This document shows, one piece after another, positions 35,482 to 46,194 of a stretch of 64,000 nucleotides of DNA. Both the position numbers and the translations under genes were made by a program. How positions within the stretch are numbered: position 1 is the stretch's first letter; the number at the start of each line of letters is the position of its first letter. The notes under the pieces are model-generated. The model was given only the letters and a program-made list of their open reading frames with translations. It ran no database searches and was not told the origin of the DNA. The stretch covers positions 4,104,775 through 4,168,774 of the forward strand of contig OZ014418.1 in NCBI GenBank assembly GCA_963965975.1. Direction: 5' to 3'. Source of the DNA: Xestospongia bergquistia. Taxonomy: Eukaryota; Porifera; Demospongiae; Haplosclerida; Petrosiidae.

Positions 35482-35802
35482 CGTTGAAAGAAGTAATTGT
35501 TTAGGTTGTTTAACTATATTCATTTGTGTGTAAATTAGTGTATCTGTAAGCCTATTTTCTTTGAATCATTTAAGTGTTAATTAAGTGTGTGTAAACCTTC
35601 TCATTCATGATTTCTGTAATACTCCTTATCTTTGTTCATTGTCCTGATCTATGTTCTTTGTTTGATTTCTGTTATAAATACCTGATTTTTTGGTAGTTCT
35701 TAACTGTATCAATTTCATTTAAATACAAGTTCTACTTAAACTTAGTTGTGATGAGAACAGAGCTGCGTACTCAGCTGCAGTCTTACCATAAAACTTTCAA
35801 CA
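35482..35802 (+). repeat. Copia 5' LTR
   Basis: It begins cgttgaaagaagtaatt (the usual T is C) and ends actttcaaca. It matches 38743-39070 with modest differences, including an insertion in the right copy near 38905-38930. Confidence 0.92.
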
Positions 35803-35817
35803 GGTTATGAGCCCAGT
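35803..35817 (+). promoter_or_regulatory. Copia primer-binding site
   Basis: ggttatgagcccag directly follows the 5' LTR. It differs by one base from ggttatgggcccag, the complement of the initiator-Met tRNA anticodon arm used by Copia elements (known for the family). Confidence 0.8.
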
Positions 35818-35909
35818 CTTCAACTGAATTTGTCACACTATGACCCAGGTTTGTAGTTGTGCTGATCTGTATATAATTTTTTTTGGACCACGAATTAGCA
35901 AGAGTCATA

Positions 35910-36873
35910 ATGACGGCTGTAGAGGATAAATGGTCGATTGACAAGTTAGATAGCACGAACTGGACTACATGGAAGTTCCAGATGCGACATATGCTGTTGG
36001 CTAAGGGACTATAGGGTTTTGTAGATGGTACAGAAGAACTCGATGAGGAAGCAAACGCTCAAGCTCAAGCTGATTTTCGACAGAGGTCACAAAAGACATT
36101 TTCTACAATAATAATAACTATCAGTACTCCTCAGCTATATCTAGTGACTTCATAAGAGCATCCTGGAGAATATATCTAGTGACTTCATGTGAGTGTCCTG
36201 GAGAAGTGTGGGAAGCACTATGAAGCATTTCGAGAGAGACACGGTAGCAAATAAACTTTTCTTGAAGAAGCACTACTTTCATACAGAAAAGAAGGAAGGA
36301 ACTTCAGTTGAAGCACACCTGAAGCATATGAAAGGGATTGCCGATAAGTCGGCAGCAATTGGAGCTCCCTTCTCTGAAGAAGATCAAATAGTGACACTGT
36401 TGGATAGTTTACCTAGGAGTTACTCCACTTTGGTGACAGCTTTAGAAGCTCGTGGTGATGACATTACCTTAAAGTTTGTGCAGCAATCGCTGATCCACAA
36501 AGAGCAGAAGATAAGTGGAGATCCATCAGATGATATATTGCCTGGAGGTCAAAAAGCTACTGCCCTAGTTGGAGTACGATGGAAAACAAAATCACAAAAA
36601 CCAGCTGGTAGTCACTTGTCTCAAATTGGAAGATGGCTGGTAGATTCAGGTGCATCCGGTCACATGACATACGAGAAGGAACTGTTGACTGACTACAAGA
36701 AGTTTGAAAAGCTAGAGAAAGTTGGTTTAGGTGATGGTCGAACTGTAGATGCAGTTGGTATTGGAAACGTTGAAATAATGTTGTTTAGATTGAGTGATCC
36801 AAGGAAATGTGTAATACATGATGTACTATTTGTACTAAATCTCACCTGCAATTTGTTTCAGTTAGTTCAGTAG
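35910..36873 (+). pseudogene. Copia gag and protease
   Basis: The ATG at 35910 gives MTAVEDKWSIDKLDSTNW, typical of the Copia gag start. A stop at about 36012 and a short tandem duplication near 36150-36200 break the frame. 36193-36873 then continues gag (FSEEDQIVTLLDSLPRSY) and the protease with WLVDSGASGHMT (DSG active site). The CCHC knuckle expected between them is deleted. Confidence 0.88.
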
Positions 36874-36951
36874 TAAGTAGCCCATGGAAATTACATAAAG
36901 TTTGGAGAATCTAGATGCTGGATATGAAATAAAAATGGCAAACCCTGTGGT

Positions 36952-37614
36952 ATGGGCTCTCTAGTGGACAAAATGTATCAGCTAGACTGTGAACGTGTTC
37001 CAGTAGAAGGTGCAATGATGGCGCATGAACAAAGTGATATCAACCTGTGGCACCAACGTCTAGGACACCTGAGTGGACAGCGGATTGAGAAAATTGCTCA
37101 AAAGAAGATTGTGACCGGTGTGAAGTTTCCAAAAGGTGCCGAGCTCTCATTCTGTGAAGGTTGTGTTGAGGGCAAAATGCACAGAAAGCAGTTCAAGCCA
37201 GTGGGAGAAATTCGCTCTACAAGAAAACTGCAATTAGTACACAGTGATGTGTGTGGCCTAATGTCAAATGATTCCATTGGTGGTAGTAAGTACTTTGTCA
37301 CATTCATTGATGATTATTGAAGGTGTTGCTCTGTTTATTTTATCAAACACAAGTCTGAGGTGCTGGACAAGTTTAAAGAATTTGAAGATGTAACAACAAA
37401 TGACTGCAGAAAAGGAATTGGAGCTTTGCATTCTGACAATGGAGGAGAATACCTATCAGATGTATTTAAGGAATATTTGAAGTTAAAAGGAATCCGCCAC
37501 AAGTTCACGGTACTGTACTCACCACAACAAAATGGAGTGGCTACGAGAATAAATAGAACATTGATGGAATCAGCAAGGTCTATGATGTCACACGCTAAAT
37601 TACCTGACAAGTAA
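36952..37614 (+). pseudogene. Copia pre-integrase and integrase, truncated
   Basis: LWHQRLGHLSGQRIEKIAQ with FCEGCVEGKMHRKQF is the zinc-binding pre-integrase domain. Next comes the first catalytic Asp (LVHSDVCGLM), a stop at 37318, then LHSDNGGEYLS (second Asp) and SPQQNGVATRINRTLMESAR (the conserved Glu of the family N-G-V-A-E position reads T here). The rest of integrase is deleted at about 37614-37620, where the RT-side linker begins. Confidence 0.88.
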
Positions 37615-37619
37615 TACAG

Positions 37620-38742
37620 ACTAATTAATGAAGAAACTTCAAAGGTAATAATTCGTAGAGATGTTGTGTTTAATGAAAAAGTTTTTGGCTATGAAGACAA
37701 AGCCAACAAGACAATAGTAGATATTGTAATGAATGATCACGGAGAAGACAAGTCAGAAATAGAAGAAATTGAGTCGAGAAATAATGAAGAACTGGAACAT
37801 CAACAACCACAAAGACACAGACGTCCTCCTATTAGGTATGGAATAGAAGAATATGTAGATACCGCTAAGGATCATGTTAATCATGTTGCATATTGTCATA
37901 TCATTGAAACAAAAACAATGGAAGAAGCTCTAAACAGTGAACACAGAAAGGAGTGGAAAGAAGCAGCTGACAGTGAGTATTCATCTCTCATAGAAAATAA
38001 AACATGGGAACTTGTGAAATTACCAAAAGGTCAAAAGGCAATTGGTTGTAAATGGGTGTTTAAAGTAAAGTACAGTAATGATGGGAAAATTGACCAGTTC
38101 AAAGGACGCCTAGTAGCCAAAGGATATGCCCAGAAATATGGTGTAGACTATGATGAGACATTCTCACCAGTGGTTTGTTTCTCATCTATATGAGTGCTAC
38201 TAGCATTTGCTGTGCAGAATAACATGTTAATCCACCAAATGGATGTGGTAACAGCATTTCTGAATAGTCAATTGGAGAAAGAAATTTACATGGAACAACC
38301 AGATGGCTACATCGAATCAGGAATAGAAAATTTGGTCTGTAATTTCAACAAATCATTATATGGCTTGAAACAATCTCCGAGGTGTTGGAACACAGTATTC
38401 AAAGAATATATGGAAACTATTCATTTCAAGCCCAGTACCACTGTCCCTTGTGTAAGTTGTGTGTATGTACAAGGTGGTGAAGACATGACCATTGTAGCAG
38501 TATATGTGGACAACTTAATTATTATTACCAAGAGACCTGAAGAAATGAGGAAAGTTGAAGAAAGTTTGGCAGCACGTTTCAAAATGAAAGACATGGGAAA
38601 GTTACATTATTGTCTGGGGATAAACATACAGCATGACGAAGAAACAAATTGTTTACGGATCCATCAGAAACAGTACATTATGGATATGATACAAAAATAC
38701 GGATTAGCTGATTCAAACATCAACATAACAATTAAGTCGGAG
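37620..38742 (+). pseudogene. Copia reverse transcriptase, RNase H missing
   Basis: 37666-38193 has EWKEAADSEYSSLIENKTWE and KWVFKVKYSNDGKIDQFKGR. After an in-frame TGA at 38191 the frame continues with QMDVVTAFLNSQLEKEIYM (motif A), YGLKQSPRCWN (motif B) and VAVYVDNLIII (motif C, YVDN where YVDD is usual). It stops at 38748 a few residues after the RT, directly against the 3' LTR. Absence of RNase H means it cannot replicate on its own. Confidence 0.88.
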
Positions 38743-39070
38743 TGTTGAAAGAAGTAATTCTTTAGGTTGTTTAACTATATTTATTTATGTTTAAATTAGT
38801 CTATCTGTAAGTCTATTTTCTTTGAATCATTTAAGTGTTAATTAAGTGTGTGTAAACCTTCTCATTCATGATTTCTGTAATTGTTCTTACCTTTGTTCAT
38901 TGTCTTTATGTTTGTCCATTTAGTTTGATCTTTATTCTTTGTTTGATTTCTGTTATAAATACCTGATTTTTGTTAGTTCTTAACTGTATCGATTTCGTTT
39001 AAATTCAAGTTCTACTTAAACTTAGTTGTGACGAGAACAAAGCTGCAGTCTTACTATAAAACTTTCAACA
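38743..39070 (+). repeat. Copia 3' LTR
   Basis: Starts tgttgaaagaagtaatt and ends actttcaaca, followed by the aatca duplication. Confidence 0.92.
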
Positions 39071-39127
39071 AATCATGGATACACTGTCACATTTGAGCCA
39101 CAGTAGTGGGGCCACATGCGTCCGAGT

Positions 39128-39675
39128 TAGTGTTGTTCCAGTTCTCATGTCAAATTATAGTTCCAGTTCCAACCTTAAGTTTATCATTTATAGTTCCAGT
39201 TCTAGTACTAGAACCCAACTTTTTTTATAATCCTACTTCCAGTTCTGGAACTTTTTGTTTCACTATTTTAGTTCTGGAAATTTTCTGCTTAATTGATAGT
39301 TCCATGCCGTGCAGTTTCAAAAGTTTATCGTATATTAATTTATAACCAATCACAATTTCTATGAAACAAGTTATAAGTACTTTTTATTTTTTCTTACCAG
39401 TGTTTCATGTTCCAAATTGTAGTTAACACTATTTCTTTCAAGTACTTTGCTATACGACAAAGACAAATACTTGTGAAAGTATCCTTATAATCACACAAAT
39501 AATTGTGAAGAAACTCAAATTTTACTTCCAGTTTTAGTTCCAGTAATACCTAAAAAATATTTTTAGTTCCAGTTCTAATTCCAGTACCGAGATAAAAATG
39601 ATTTTTGTTCTAGAATTAAAATGATGGTACTAAAATTACTTGTAGTTCCAGTACCTAAGAACTAGAACAACACTA
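39128..39675. mobile_element. hAT-type MITE, 548 bp
   Basis: Terminal inverted repeats are tagtgttgttccagttct (39128) and agaactagaacaacacta (ending 39675). They are flanked by an 8-bp duplication with one mismatch: gtccgagt (39120-39127) and gtccaagt (39676-39683). The interior is full of ttccagttc/gaactggaa-like motifs and has no transposase. It sits in the Gypsy gag region. Confidence 0.88.
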
Positions 39676-39683
39676 GTCCAAGT

Positions 39684-40199
39684 AATGTAGCAGATCCTGG
39701 TATAATCCTGCTCTCATCTGTTCCATTATGAGCTCCTGAATCACATGTCGTTCCACTTCTTCCAATCGTTCTCAATTACTCATGTCAGGTGTTGGCAGAG
39801 GGATCAGCCATGATTTGGCTAAAGTCTTTAGTTGACCCATGTGTTCACCAACATTGTTTTTGGATGAAACTTCATCTGTCTAAATGTCACTTTGCTAGCT
39901 TGAGGAGTAACTTCAAATTTCTCCAGTATGGCTTCTTTCAGTGGATAATAATCAGCTTGAGCATCCACTTGGTTGCAAGTGGCTCTAGCTTTGCCGGTGA
40001 ACAAGGGTATAAGCCGATTAACCCACTCTTGTTAGCTTATATCATTTCGAGCCATAGTTCATTCAAAAGTGGTTAGAAAGTCTTGAATATCCTCACCCTC
40101 TTGATAATTGGCTACTGTTATTCTAGGGTTTTGTTGCTGGTGAAGGATTGTGCTCATCTGTTGTTGTAACTGAACCATCATCTCCATTGTTTTTTCCAT
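39684..40199 (-). pseudogene. Gypsy gag, N-terminal part
   Basis: From a start at about 40199 the minus strand reads a Met/Gln-rich segment (MVQLQQQMSTILHQQQNP). It continues as a retrotransposon gag-like region with DIQDFLTTFE, LIPLFTGKARATCNQ and ILEKFEVTPQASKVTFRQMK. Stops and frameshifts occur. The Copia and MITE insertions separate this from the gag C-terminus. Confidence 0.78.
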
Positions 40200-40389
40200 T
40201 TTAAGATCACACCTTTTTCTTACTTTCAGAATTACAGTTCAAAGAAGGTAACTGTCATATCCTTTTGCTTCGTCTTCGCTCTGATTCCAAGGTGAAATCT
40301 GCGTTTGGTTGAATCCAACAAGGCGCAGCCAACTCCTTGATTAGTTTCAGTTGTTAAGGTGAGTTCTTCGTATAACTTCTTTCTGAAGT

Positions 40390-40407
40390 ATCCCACCCCA
40401 GCCACCA
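40390..40407 (-). promoter_or_regulatory. Gypsy primer-binding site (candidate)
   Basis: Four bases inside the 5' LTR end, the coding strand reads tggtggctggggtgggat. Starting with TGG, it could pair with the 3' CCA end of a tRNA. I cannot name the tRNA. Confidence 0.55.
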
Positions 40408-40411
40408 AATT

Positions 40412-41296
40412 TGTTATGCGTAGATGTAATGATAACTTATACCCAGTCTTGGTTAAAAACTACTCTTAATAATAAATGATAACAAATACTGAGGGACAAC
40501 CAAACCTACTAAATGAATACTAGACATACGTATACGCAGTGTAGAGCCTCGCGCAGTAAATTGCATACATTTTTGTATGCAGACATTTTTATCTTTCTGT
40601 TAAAATAGCTGGGCCAGGGAAGATAGCACACATGATTCCACGCATAGCTGGAGAATAATAGCAACAGTGCCATTTCAGGATCGTCCGTGAAAGTGCATAG
40701 GTTGTAGGTTGTGTGCAGATTTGTAGCCGTGAAGACGTCCACAACGCGTGCAATGCAAGCTATTGGAGGTCTTCAGTTCTACCCGGGGAGAAGAACGGGA
40801 AAAAATAATGCAAGGAAGCGAAAGCGAAAACGCATAGATTGCGCAAGCGATTGGGCCGTGGACAAAGAGCCACAAGAGTTCCGAGTTACGAGTTCAGATT
40901 GCAGCAAATGGTCGTGGAGCTAGTGCAGTAGCATTCCTAAGCGTTACACTAAAGCACGTGAGGATACGTTTGCGCGTTGCGCTGAAATAATTGCATTCTC
41001 AAGCGTGACACATACATACATACGTACATACATACATACAAACTATCTGCAAGATGCAACACACGATTATTTGCCTCTGCTAAAGCGCTCAGCAATAATG
41101 AATATAATTGAGTTATTTATAGTTTCTCATCTGGATCACTTCTGGAGGATCTCTTCCATTTGACCAATCAAATTCTGGAGGATCACGCTTGAATTGACCA
41201 ATCAGATCTTCCCAAAATTCGTTCTCATTTGATCCACTAGCTCCAGTATTCTATGAATGGCTATGATGATAGAGCTAGACAGTTGACCTGTCACAC
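40412..41296 (-). repeat. Gypsy 5' LTR, interrupted
   Basis: It matches the 3' LTR in two parts, 40412-40519 and 41094-41296, separated by an insert of about 574 bp. It is more diverged than LTR pairs of young elements. Confidence 0.85.
40520..41093. other. CpG-rich insert of unknown type in the Gypsy LTR
   Basis: The insert interrupts the LTR exactly between gaata (to 40519) and aataatgaata (from 41094). Unlike everything around it, it is rich in CG dinucleotides (cgcgcgttgcgctg-like stretches near 40970). It contains a small plus-strand frame at 40711-40923 with a basic run (RKRKRKR), and a (cata)n tract at 41008-41041. I see no terminal inverted repeats and no RNA polymerase III box B. 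Its nature is unknown. Confidence 0.65.
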
Positions 41297-41400
41297 AAGA
41301 GCTTTTCAAATTCATTATATTATATATGCGACAATAATCACATCCTTAATTATAACAAAATCTAATGTTAACAGAGAATTAAGAATTCATATCCGTAAAA

Positions 41401-42560
41401 ATGGATGGTTGGATTGAGAGCATAGACAAACTTGAAGAAAGAATAAAGATGATTAAGAGAATCTATCCCTCGAGTTCTATAGAAACTGAAGAGCCTCTTT
41501 TTGAGGGAGCTGACCATTTATTGGGAGCATGTGTACAGCTGCAACTGCTGGTTTGTAATCACCAGGACTTCATTCCTATGACTAGAACAGTCCAACAACT
41601 GATTGTGCAATTAAATAATGACTATGAAATGGATGTGATTACTTCGGGTGTGAGAAGACCTTTAGACATATGCAAGGATCAAGTTAGATTCTTGGTTGAA
41701 AATGGTTTTAAAGAAACTGAGATCACAGCACTGATTGGTTCCTCTACACATACAATTCAAATAAAATTAAAGGAGTTTGGAATTGAATTCAATCGATTCA
41801 GTGACATAACTAATCAAAATTTAGATGACCTAGTTAAGGACATCGTAACACGCTTACCTGCTTGTGGTATACAATCAATACAGACCCTGCTTAAAGTTAA
41901 TGGTGTGATATTGCAAAGAGAAAGAGAGTGAATTCATCATGTAGACAACTTAGGACTTGAAACTAGGCAACATGGAACACTTCAACGTTGACAATATAAC
42001 ATTACAAGCCCAAATACCTTGTGGTACAGTGATGGATATCATAAACTTATAAGGTGGTGATTAGTAATACATGGAGGTATAGATGGATATAGCTGAGTTC
42101 CAGTAGCCTCTAATAACAAAGCTGAGACTGTTTTTAATGCATGTCTTCAAGCTGTCGAGTGTTATGGATTACCATCTCATGTACATTTGGACTACGGAGG
42201 AGAAAATGTTTTAGTTGGATGCTTCATGCTTGAGCATTCTGAGAGAGGAAGTTTTATCTGTGGTAGAAGTGTCCACAATCAAAGAATAGAACGTTTATGG
42301 CGAAATCTTTTTCAAGGCTGCATTAGTTTCTATTACTTTGTATTCTATTCCCTGGAAGTAGTTGGTCTAATAGATCTAGCTAGTGAAGTTGAAGTATGTG
42401 CCCTTCACTTTGTTTATCTACTTATTATACAATGTTGAGTGTACATGTTTTGTGAGGCATGGTGCAATCATCCTCTCTGTACAGCACACAACCGAACACC
42501 ACATCAGCTATGGATTCTTGGAATGGCTCGACCTAAGATAGAAACACCAAATAGCACAGC
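41401..42560 (+). pseudogene. Integrase-core transposase, copy 3 (best preserved)
   Basis: The frame 41401-41931 (176 residues) has an N-terminal helix region (MDGWIESIDKLEERIKM) and an HTH (CKDQVRFLVENGFKETEITA to about 120). It ends at a TGA where the core begins. The core continues in other frames: DGYHKL near 42030 (first Asp), [10 protein letters not shown] in 42187-42438 (second Asp), [15 protein letters not shown] (catalytic Glu), then CNHPLCTAHNRTPHQLWILG at 42470-42530. It lacks the duplicated segment found in copies 1, 2 and 4. It ends near 42560, abutting HECT sequence in the opposite orientation. Confidence 0.83.
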
Positions 42561-42574
42561 AGTACCAGGAGTTA

Positions 42575-43374
42575 CTGGAATTACAGTAAAAAAACTCAGA
42601 ATGTCCTTGAAGGAAACTTTCACATTACTCCCATCTGTAAGTAACGTGAAAGTATATAAACAGTGTATACAAATTCTATAACTAATCATAGTGAATGTAT
42701 ATATAAAGCAACTAATGAATGATATCAAACAAAGCACTAAGACAATGAAGGCTAAAAACTAACTCAATTATGTACTTACTTATAGTGACATCTAAACCAC
42801 AAGGACAACCCCATCATGAGCAAGCATTGACATTATTGGTAATTGAATACAATACAAGATTGTCCTTATTTAGGATTACTGAACTACTTACTTTTGCAAT
42901 CCTCTAAATAGTCACCAAAAAGTATGTAGATTGCCATTTCTTTTTCCTTTCTATAACTTGAATTCTCATAGTAGCAAACTCAGTTTTGATAAAGATACTT
43001 AATAATCACTATTAGGAATAGAAGAACAAACGTATTACCACAGATTACATGTACTATTGACTTTTCTATCCAACCAATTCCTGGAGTCAATTCAGTAGAG
43101 TGTGAAAATGCAGCGAAGAGAGATTTTAGACTACTTGGGTGAGACTTCATGGCATCAACCACACCAAGAGTTTGAAGTTGATTCAATAGTTGATCAAGCT
43201 TGGCTTTTGATTGAAGTATTGTATATAGTACATTGTGACACTATGGACTAAAGTAAAACGATCTTCAAGTGTCAATGTTGTGGGACTCTTGTTGAACCCA
43301 CAGTAGGACAGTGTTTCTATCGCATCCATTGATACGACTTGAATCTGCTCATTGCTGACAGCATCCACCATCTA
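42575..43374 (-). pseudogene. HECT E3-ligase fragment (G2E3-like)
   Basis: On the minus strand an exon begins after an ag at 43375 and reads MVDAVSNEQIQVVSMDAIET, then SKAKLDQLLNQLQTLGVVDAM and KSHPSSLKSLFAAFSHSTEL. These resemble the stretch before and within the HECT N-lobe of G2E3-like ligases (recognised from general knowledge). A further piece near 42580-42650 reads TDGSNVKVSFKDILSFF, the start of the C-lobe as in 51146-51457. The middle of the HECT domain is missing, and intron-like sequence separates the pieces. Confidence 0.65.
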
Positions 43375-43975
43375 AGACAACAATTAACAATCTATTGACA
43401 ACAGAAAAAGTTGTCCCTAACTGCTTATACCTAGGAAATAATAAACCAATTTCAAAGCCACTATTTTAAGTGTTATTGTTATAAACAACACTGAAAGACT
43501 TAACTAAAAAGAACAATTGAAATGCCATTAAAAATAAATCTTGCAGTATATGCTAATTTTGAATGTTTATTTATCACATAGGTCAACTAAAGTTATTAGT
43601 TGTGTGTTTTTTAGGATTGCTAGCTTGTAAATTTAGTAATTTTAATCACCAGAGACTCTTAACTAGATTAAACTACAGCAACAAGATACAAGCATATGGC
43701 TAGTCCTAAGAAGTAAGTGATTAATTTTAAATACATTTGTATATAATAGCTCACCTTAATCTGGGCACAAGAAATTTGTTATAACTCTGGTAGTGTAGAA
43801 GACCAAAGGAGAACATGCATTTTAGCTTCAATACTTAACTCTTACATGAGAGCTCTGACAAAGTACGAGTGAAAACACCACGAATCATCGAGTGTCTAAC
43901 TCTAACATGAGAGTTCAGAAGTAATTTGAGGTCTCAAAAAGCGAGCTAACACAACAAAGATAGAAATATTCTGTG
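43375..43975 (-). repeat. Intron-like repeat, copy 1 of 3
   Basis: About 550 bases matching 51545-52125 and, over about 430 bases, 53280-53712. Markers are aatcaccagagactcttaac and gggcacaagaaatttgttat. It lies just upstream, in minus sense, of the HECT exon and starts at a plausible acceptor, so it is probably an intron of the HECT-bearing gene. Confidence 0.75.
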
Positions 43976-43979
43976 CTAC

Positions 43980-44215
43980 CAAAAAATGCTTAGTACTTTT
44001 TTGTCCCTGCCAAAGTGACGGCTTGTTAGAAACAGGTTGTTTCTTGTTAGTTTTGAAGCATCAATGCTATTTGTCTTGGGATCAAATATCATCACTTTTG
44101 TATCAACTTGACATTGACTACGGTTGATAACATTGTGACTCTTTTACAACCTCTTCAAGTTCTTATTACAGTGGTCTACCGTCAATCTTAACACCACAGC
44201 TTTGTTATTAGAGGC
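43980..44215 (-). pseudogene. Integrase 3' flank, displaced
   Basis: Reverse complement of 26335-26460 (agttgtaaaagagtaaca-like stretches). Its upstream edge (about 44195-44215) still carries a core fragment reading ASNNKA, as at 42108. So the integrase core was deleted between that point and the 3' flank. Confidence 0.7.
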
Positions 44216-44607
44216 TATTTCCGCACCACGCCCAATTACGTAATTTTGTTGTCAAAGCCACGCGATTTTTGACCTTTAAGAAATGGTGGCCATTATGTGC
44301 TTTTCTAAGTGAGAATAGTCATCTCTACGGTTAGAGATAAGTTTGTGTGGCACCTTTACAACTGCAAAAATGTTCATTTTCCATTTGAGAAGTAATGTGA
44401 AACCAACTTTCAAGGTTAGTCATAACGCATACACTATTGATTGTAAAATGACTTACCTCGATCTATGTTCGCCCTGGATAAGTATCTTTGGTAGCTAGAA
44501 GAACTGTTTAAGAATGTCATATATATGTAGTAACTTAGTTCTACCCTACACGAAACACATGTTGAACCTGGGATATAGTCTATGCTTCAGTTAGCATGAA
44601 TAATAGC
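44216..44607. other. Unassigned, probably piggyBac 3' region
   Basis: No gene. It lies between the piggyBac stop and the integrase scrap. No TTAA duplication is visible at its edge. Confidence 0.4.
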
Positions 44608-46194
44608 TTAGTTATGATCACAGTAGTCGCAATGTGAATAATTATACATGACACAACATAACACTATTTTATAACTTGTAATTGATGTGGTCATGGTACC
44701 ACACAAAGTACACATCAACATGTAAAGGTGGATGACACGAGCATGTCTTTCTCCCTTTTTAGGGTCATTACATACTATACACCGTTGACGTGATGACCCT
44801 TGTTCCAAATAGTGTTGTCCTCCAAATCTCTCTTTCTCTCTGGATGGACACATTACCTGCTGTCAAACATCTATTGGTAAGTCTCACAAGGAGCAATGAT
44901 CAGCTTAGTTGGCATGTTATACAGGCTTGTCAACTGTGGTTATGTAGAGGATAAATGAATTTATCAATGCCACCTCCATTAGCCAGAATATGAACTTTCT
45001 CCACCATTTTATGCTCCTCCTACCAAATGAGTAATACACACTGTCTTGATCAGCCTTGTCTACTCCACTCATGTTGTGGTTGTACCTGTCAACAACTGAA
45101 GGTTTTAACTTTGGAGACCCATGTCGATCTCGTGCAGTTGTTGTACCAGCGGGGTGAACAGATGAGATCACAACTGTTGGCTTCCTTTATCTCTCCATGC
45201 CATCACCATCTTCTTCCCATCTCTCCATTTCTCCTTTCTCTAGCTTGAATTTCTTTCCTCTTGCTCCTTTTGGTAATAACTTCCTGGTCCTAACAAGAAT
45301 TCCAGTGTATCCTGTTTTCTTTTATCAAGCTCATCTACCAAATTAACACTGCCATAGTATTGGTCAGGATATACATGGTGACCTTTGTCAAGGTATTTAT
45401 CAAAAAGGGCAACAACCACCTGGGTGTGTAAAGGAAGTTCATAATTACAATGTGACAAATTTGTGTCTCTTGTTTCGCCTCCAGTATAGGGTAATTTTTT
45501 GAGGATATACCCTGTCTCACTATCAGCTAGAACATACGCGTTCAGGCCCCACTAGGTTGGTTTCTTGGGACAATACTGTTAGAAGCTACCTCTGCCCTTG
45601 AAACCGATCAGTCTCATCTATTGAAACTTCACATGCAGGATAGAAAACACTCTGAAATGTGCTTACGAGGGTATGAAGGAGTCGTTTTACTTTGTCAATA
45701 TGGTGTGTGGGTGTGGTTACTTCTGGAAGATGCAACATCCGAAACATCTCCTCAAACATGTTCCTTGACAGGACATCATGAAAAGGGAATATAACTTTCC
45801 AGGATGTCTTCCTTTGTGCTCTGGGCAGTGGATTACTCCCATATTGATAATGACAGCCAAAACTGCTTTTATCTCACCCATTGTCACAGTTCTCCAGTTT
45901 TTCCATCTTGACTTTGGTGTTAGCTTTCCATTTCTCTCCTTCTCTGCAATAACATCACTAGCATAACTGTTAATACCATCAATCAGCATTTTCAATATAG
46001 CATCATCAAAGAACAGTGAGAAGAAATCTAATGGACTAGCATTATGTGTCAATGCTATCTGTGGACCAAATTTCTCATTGAAGGATGTGGTAGTTGGTGT
46101 GTAGTCAGAGACCAAGTCAGTTATTGTTGTCCAAGTATCAGTGTCAGCATTTTCTTGACAACCATTTCCATGAACACGTCCTCTTCCATGACCT
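44608..46194 (-). pseudogene. piggyBac-type transposase, copy 1
   Basis: Minus-strand pieces give the piggyBac order. GHGRGRVHGNG leads into FNEKFGPQIALTHNASPLDFF and VTMGEIKAVLAVIINMGVIH (45717-46194). Next are QYYGSVNLVDELDKRKQ (45240-45458), corresponding to the second catalytic region, and VVDRYNHNMSGVDKADQD with RRSIKWWRKFIFWLMEVAL (44917-45171), the third Asp region. A C-terminal Cys/His finger, QRCIVCNDPKKGERH with CTLC, is at 44608-44853. Several frameshifts break it. Upstream the frame is fused without a stop to 13 integrase HTH residues. Confidence 0.87.

Larger units (their letters stand above)
35482..39070 (+). mobile_element. Copia LTR retrotransposon inside the Gypsy gag
   Basis: Two LTRs (35482-35802 and 38743-39070) and a perfect 5-bp duplication aatca (35477-35481, 39071-39075) bound a 3.6-kb element on the plus strand. 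It has the Copia order gag, protease, integrase, RT. The gag zinc knuckle, the C-terminal half of integrase and the whole RNase H are missing, so it is an internally deleted copy. Confidence 0.93.
33053..41296 (-). mobile_element. Gypsy-class LTR retrotransposon with nested insertions
   Basis: The outer ends are tgttaggcg (33053) and gtcaca (41296), flanked by a perfect 5-bp duplication caaga (33048-33052 and 41297-41301). It is transcribed on the minus strand. Removing the Copia (35482-39070), the MITE (39128-39675) and the LTR insert (40520-41093) leaves about 3.5 kb, short for a Gypsy element, so it has internal deletions. On the coding strand the order is gag, zinc knuckle, protease, integrase, RT end, RNase H, polypurine tract, LTR. 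Integrase before RT is unusual for Gypsy and resembles Gmr1-type elements. Confidence 0.88.

Noticed and set aside
40711-40923. Small frame with RKRKRKR as a possible gene
   Set aside because: Only 70 codons, no known relative and sits in an insert of unknown type; kept as a note under the insert.
40960-41093. tRNA-derived SINE in the CpG-rich insert
   Set aside because: No box A and box B pair with proper spacing could be read.
44216-44607. TTAA duplications of piggyBac copy 1
   Set aside because: No matching TTAA pair is found at the junctions with integrase sequence.
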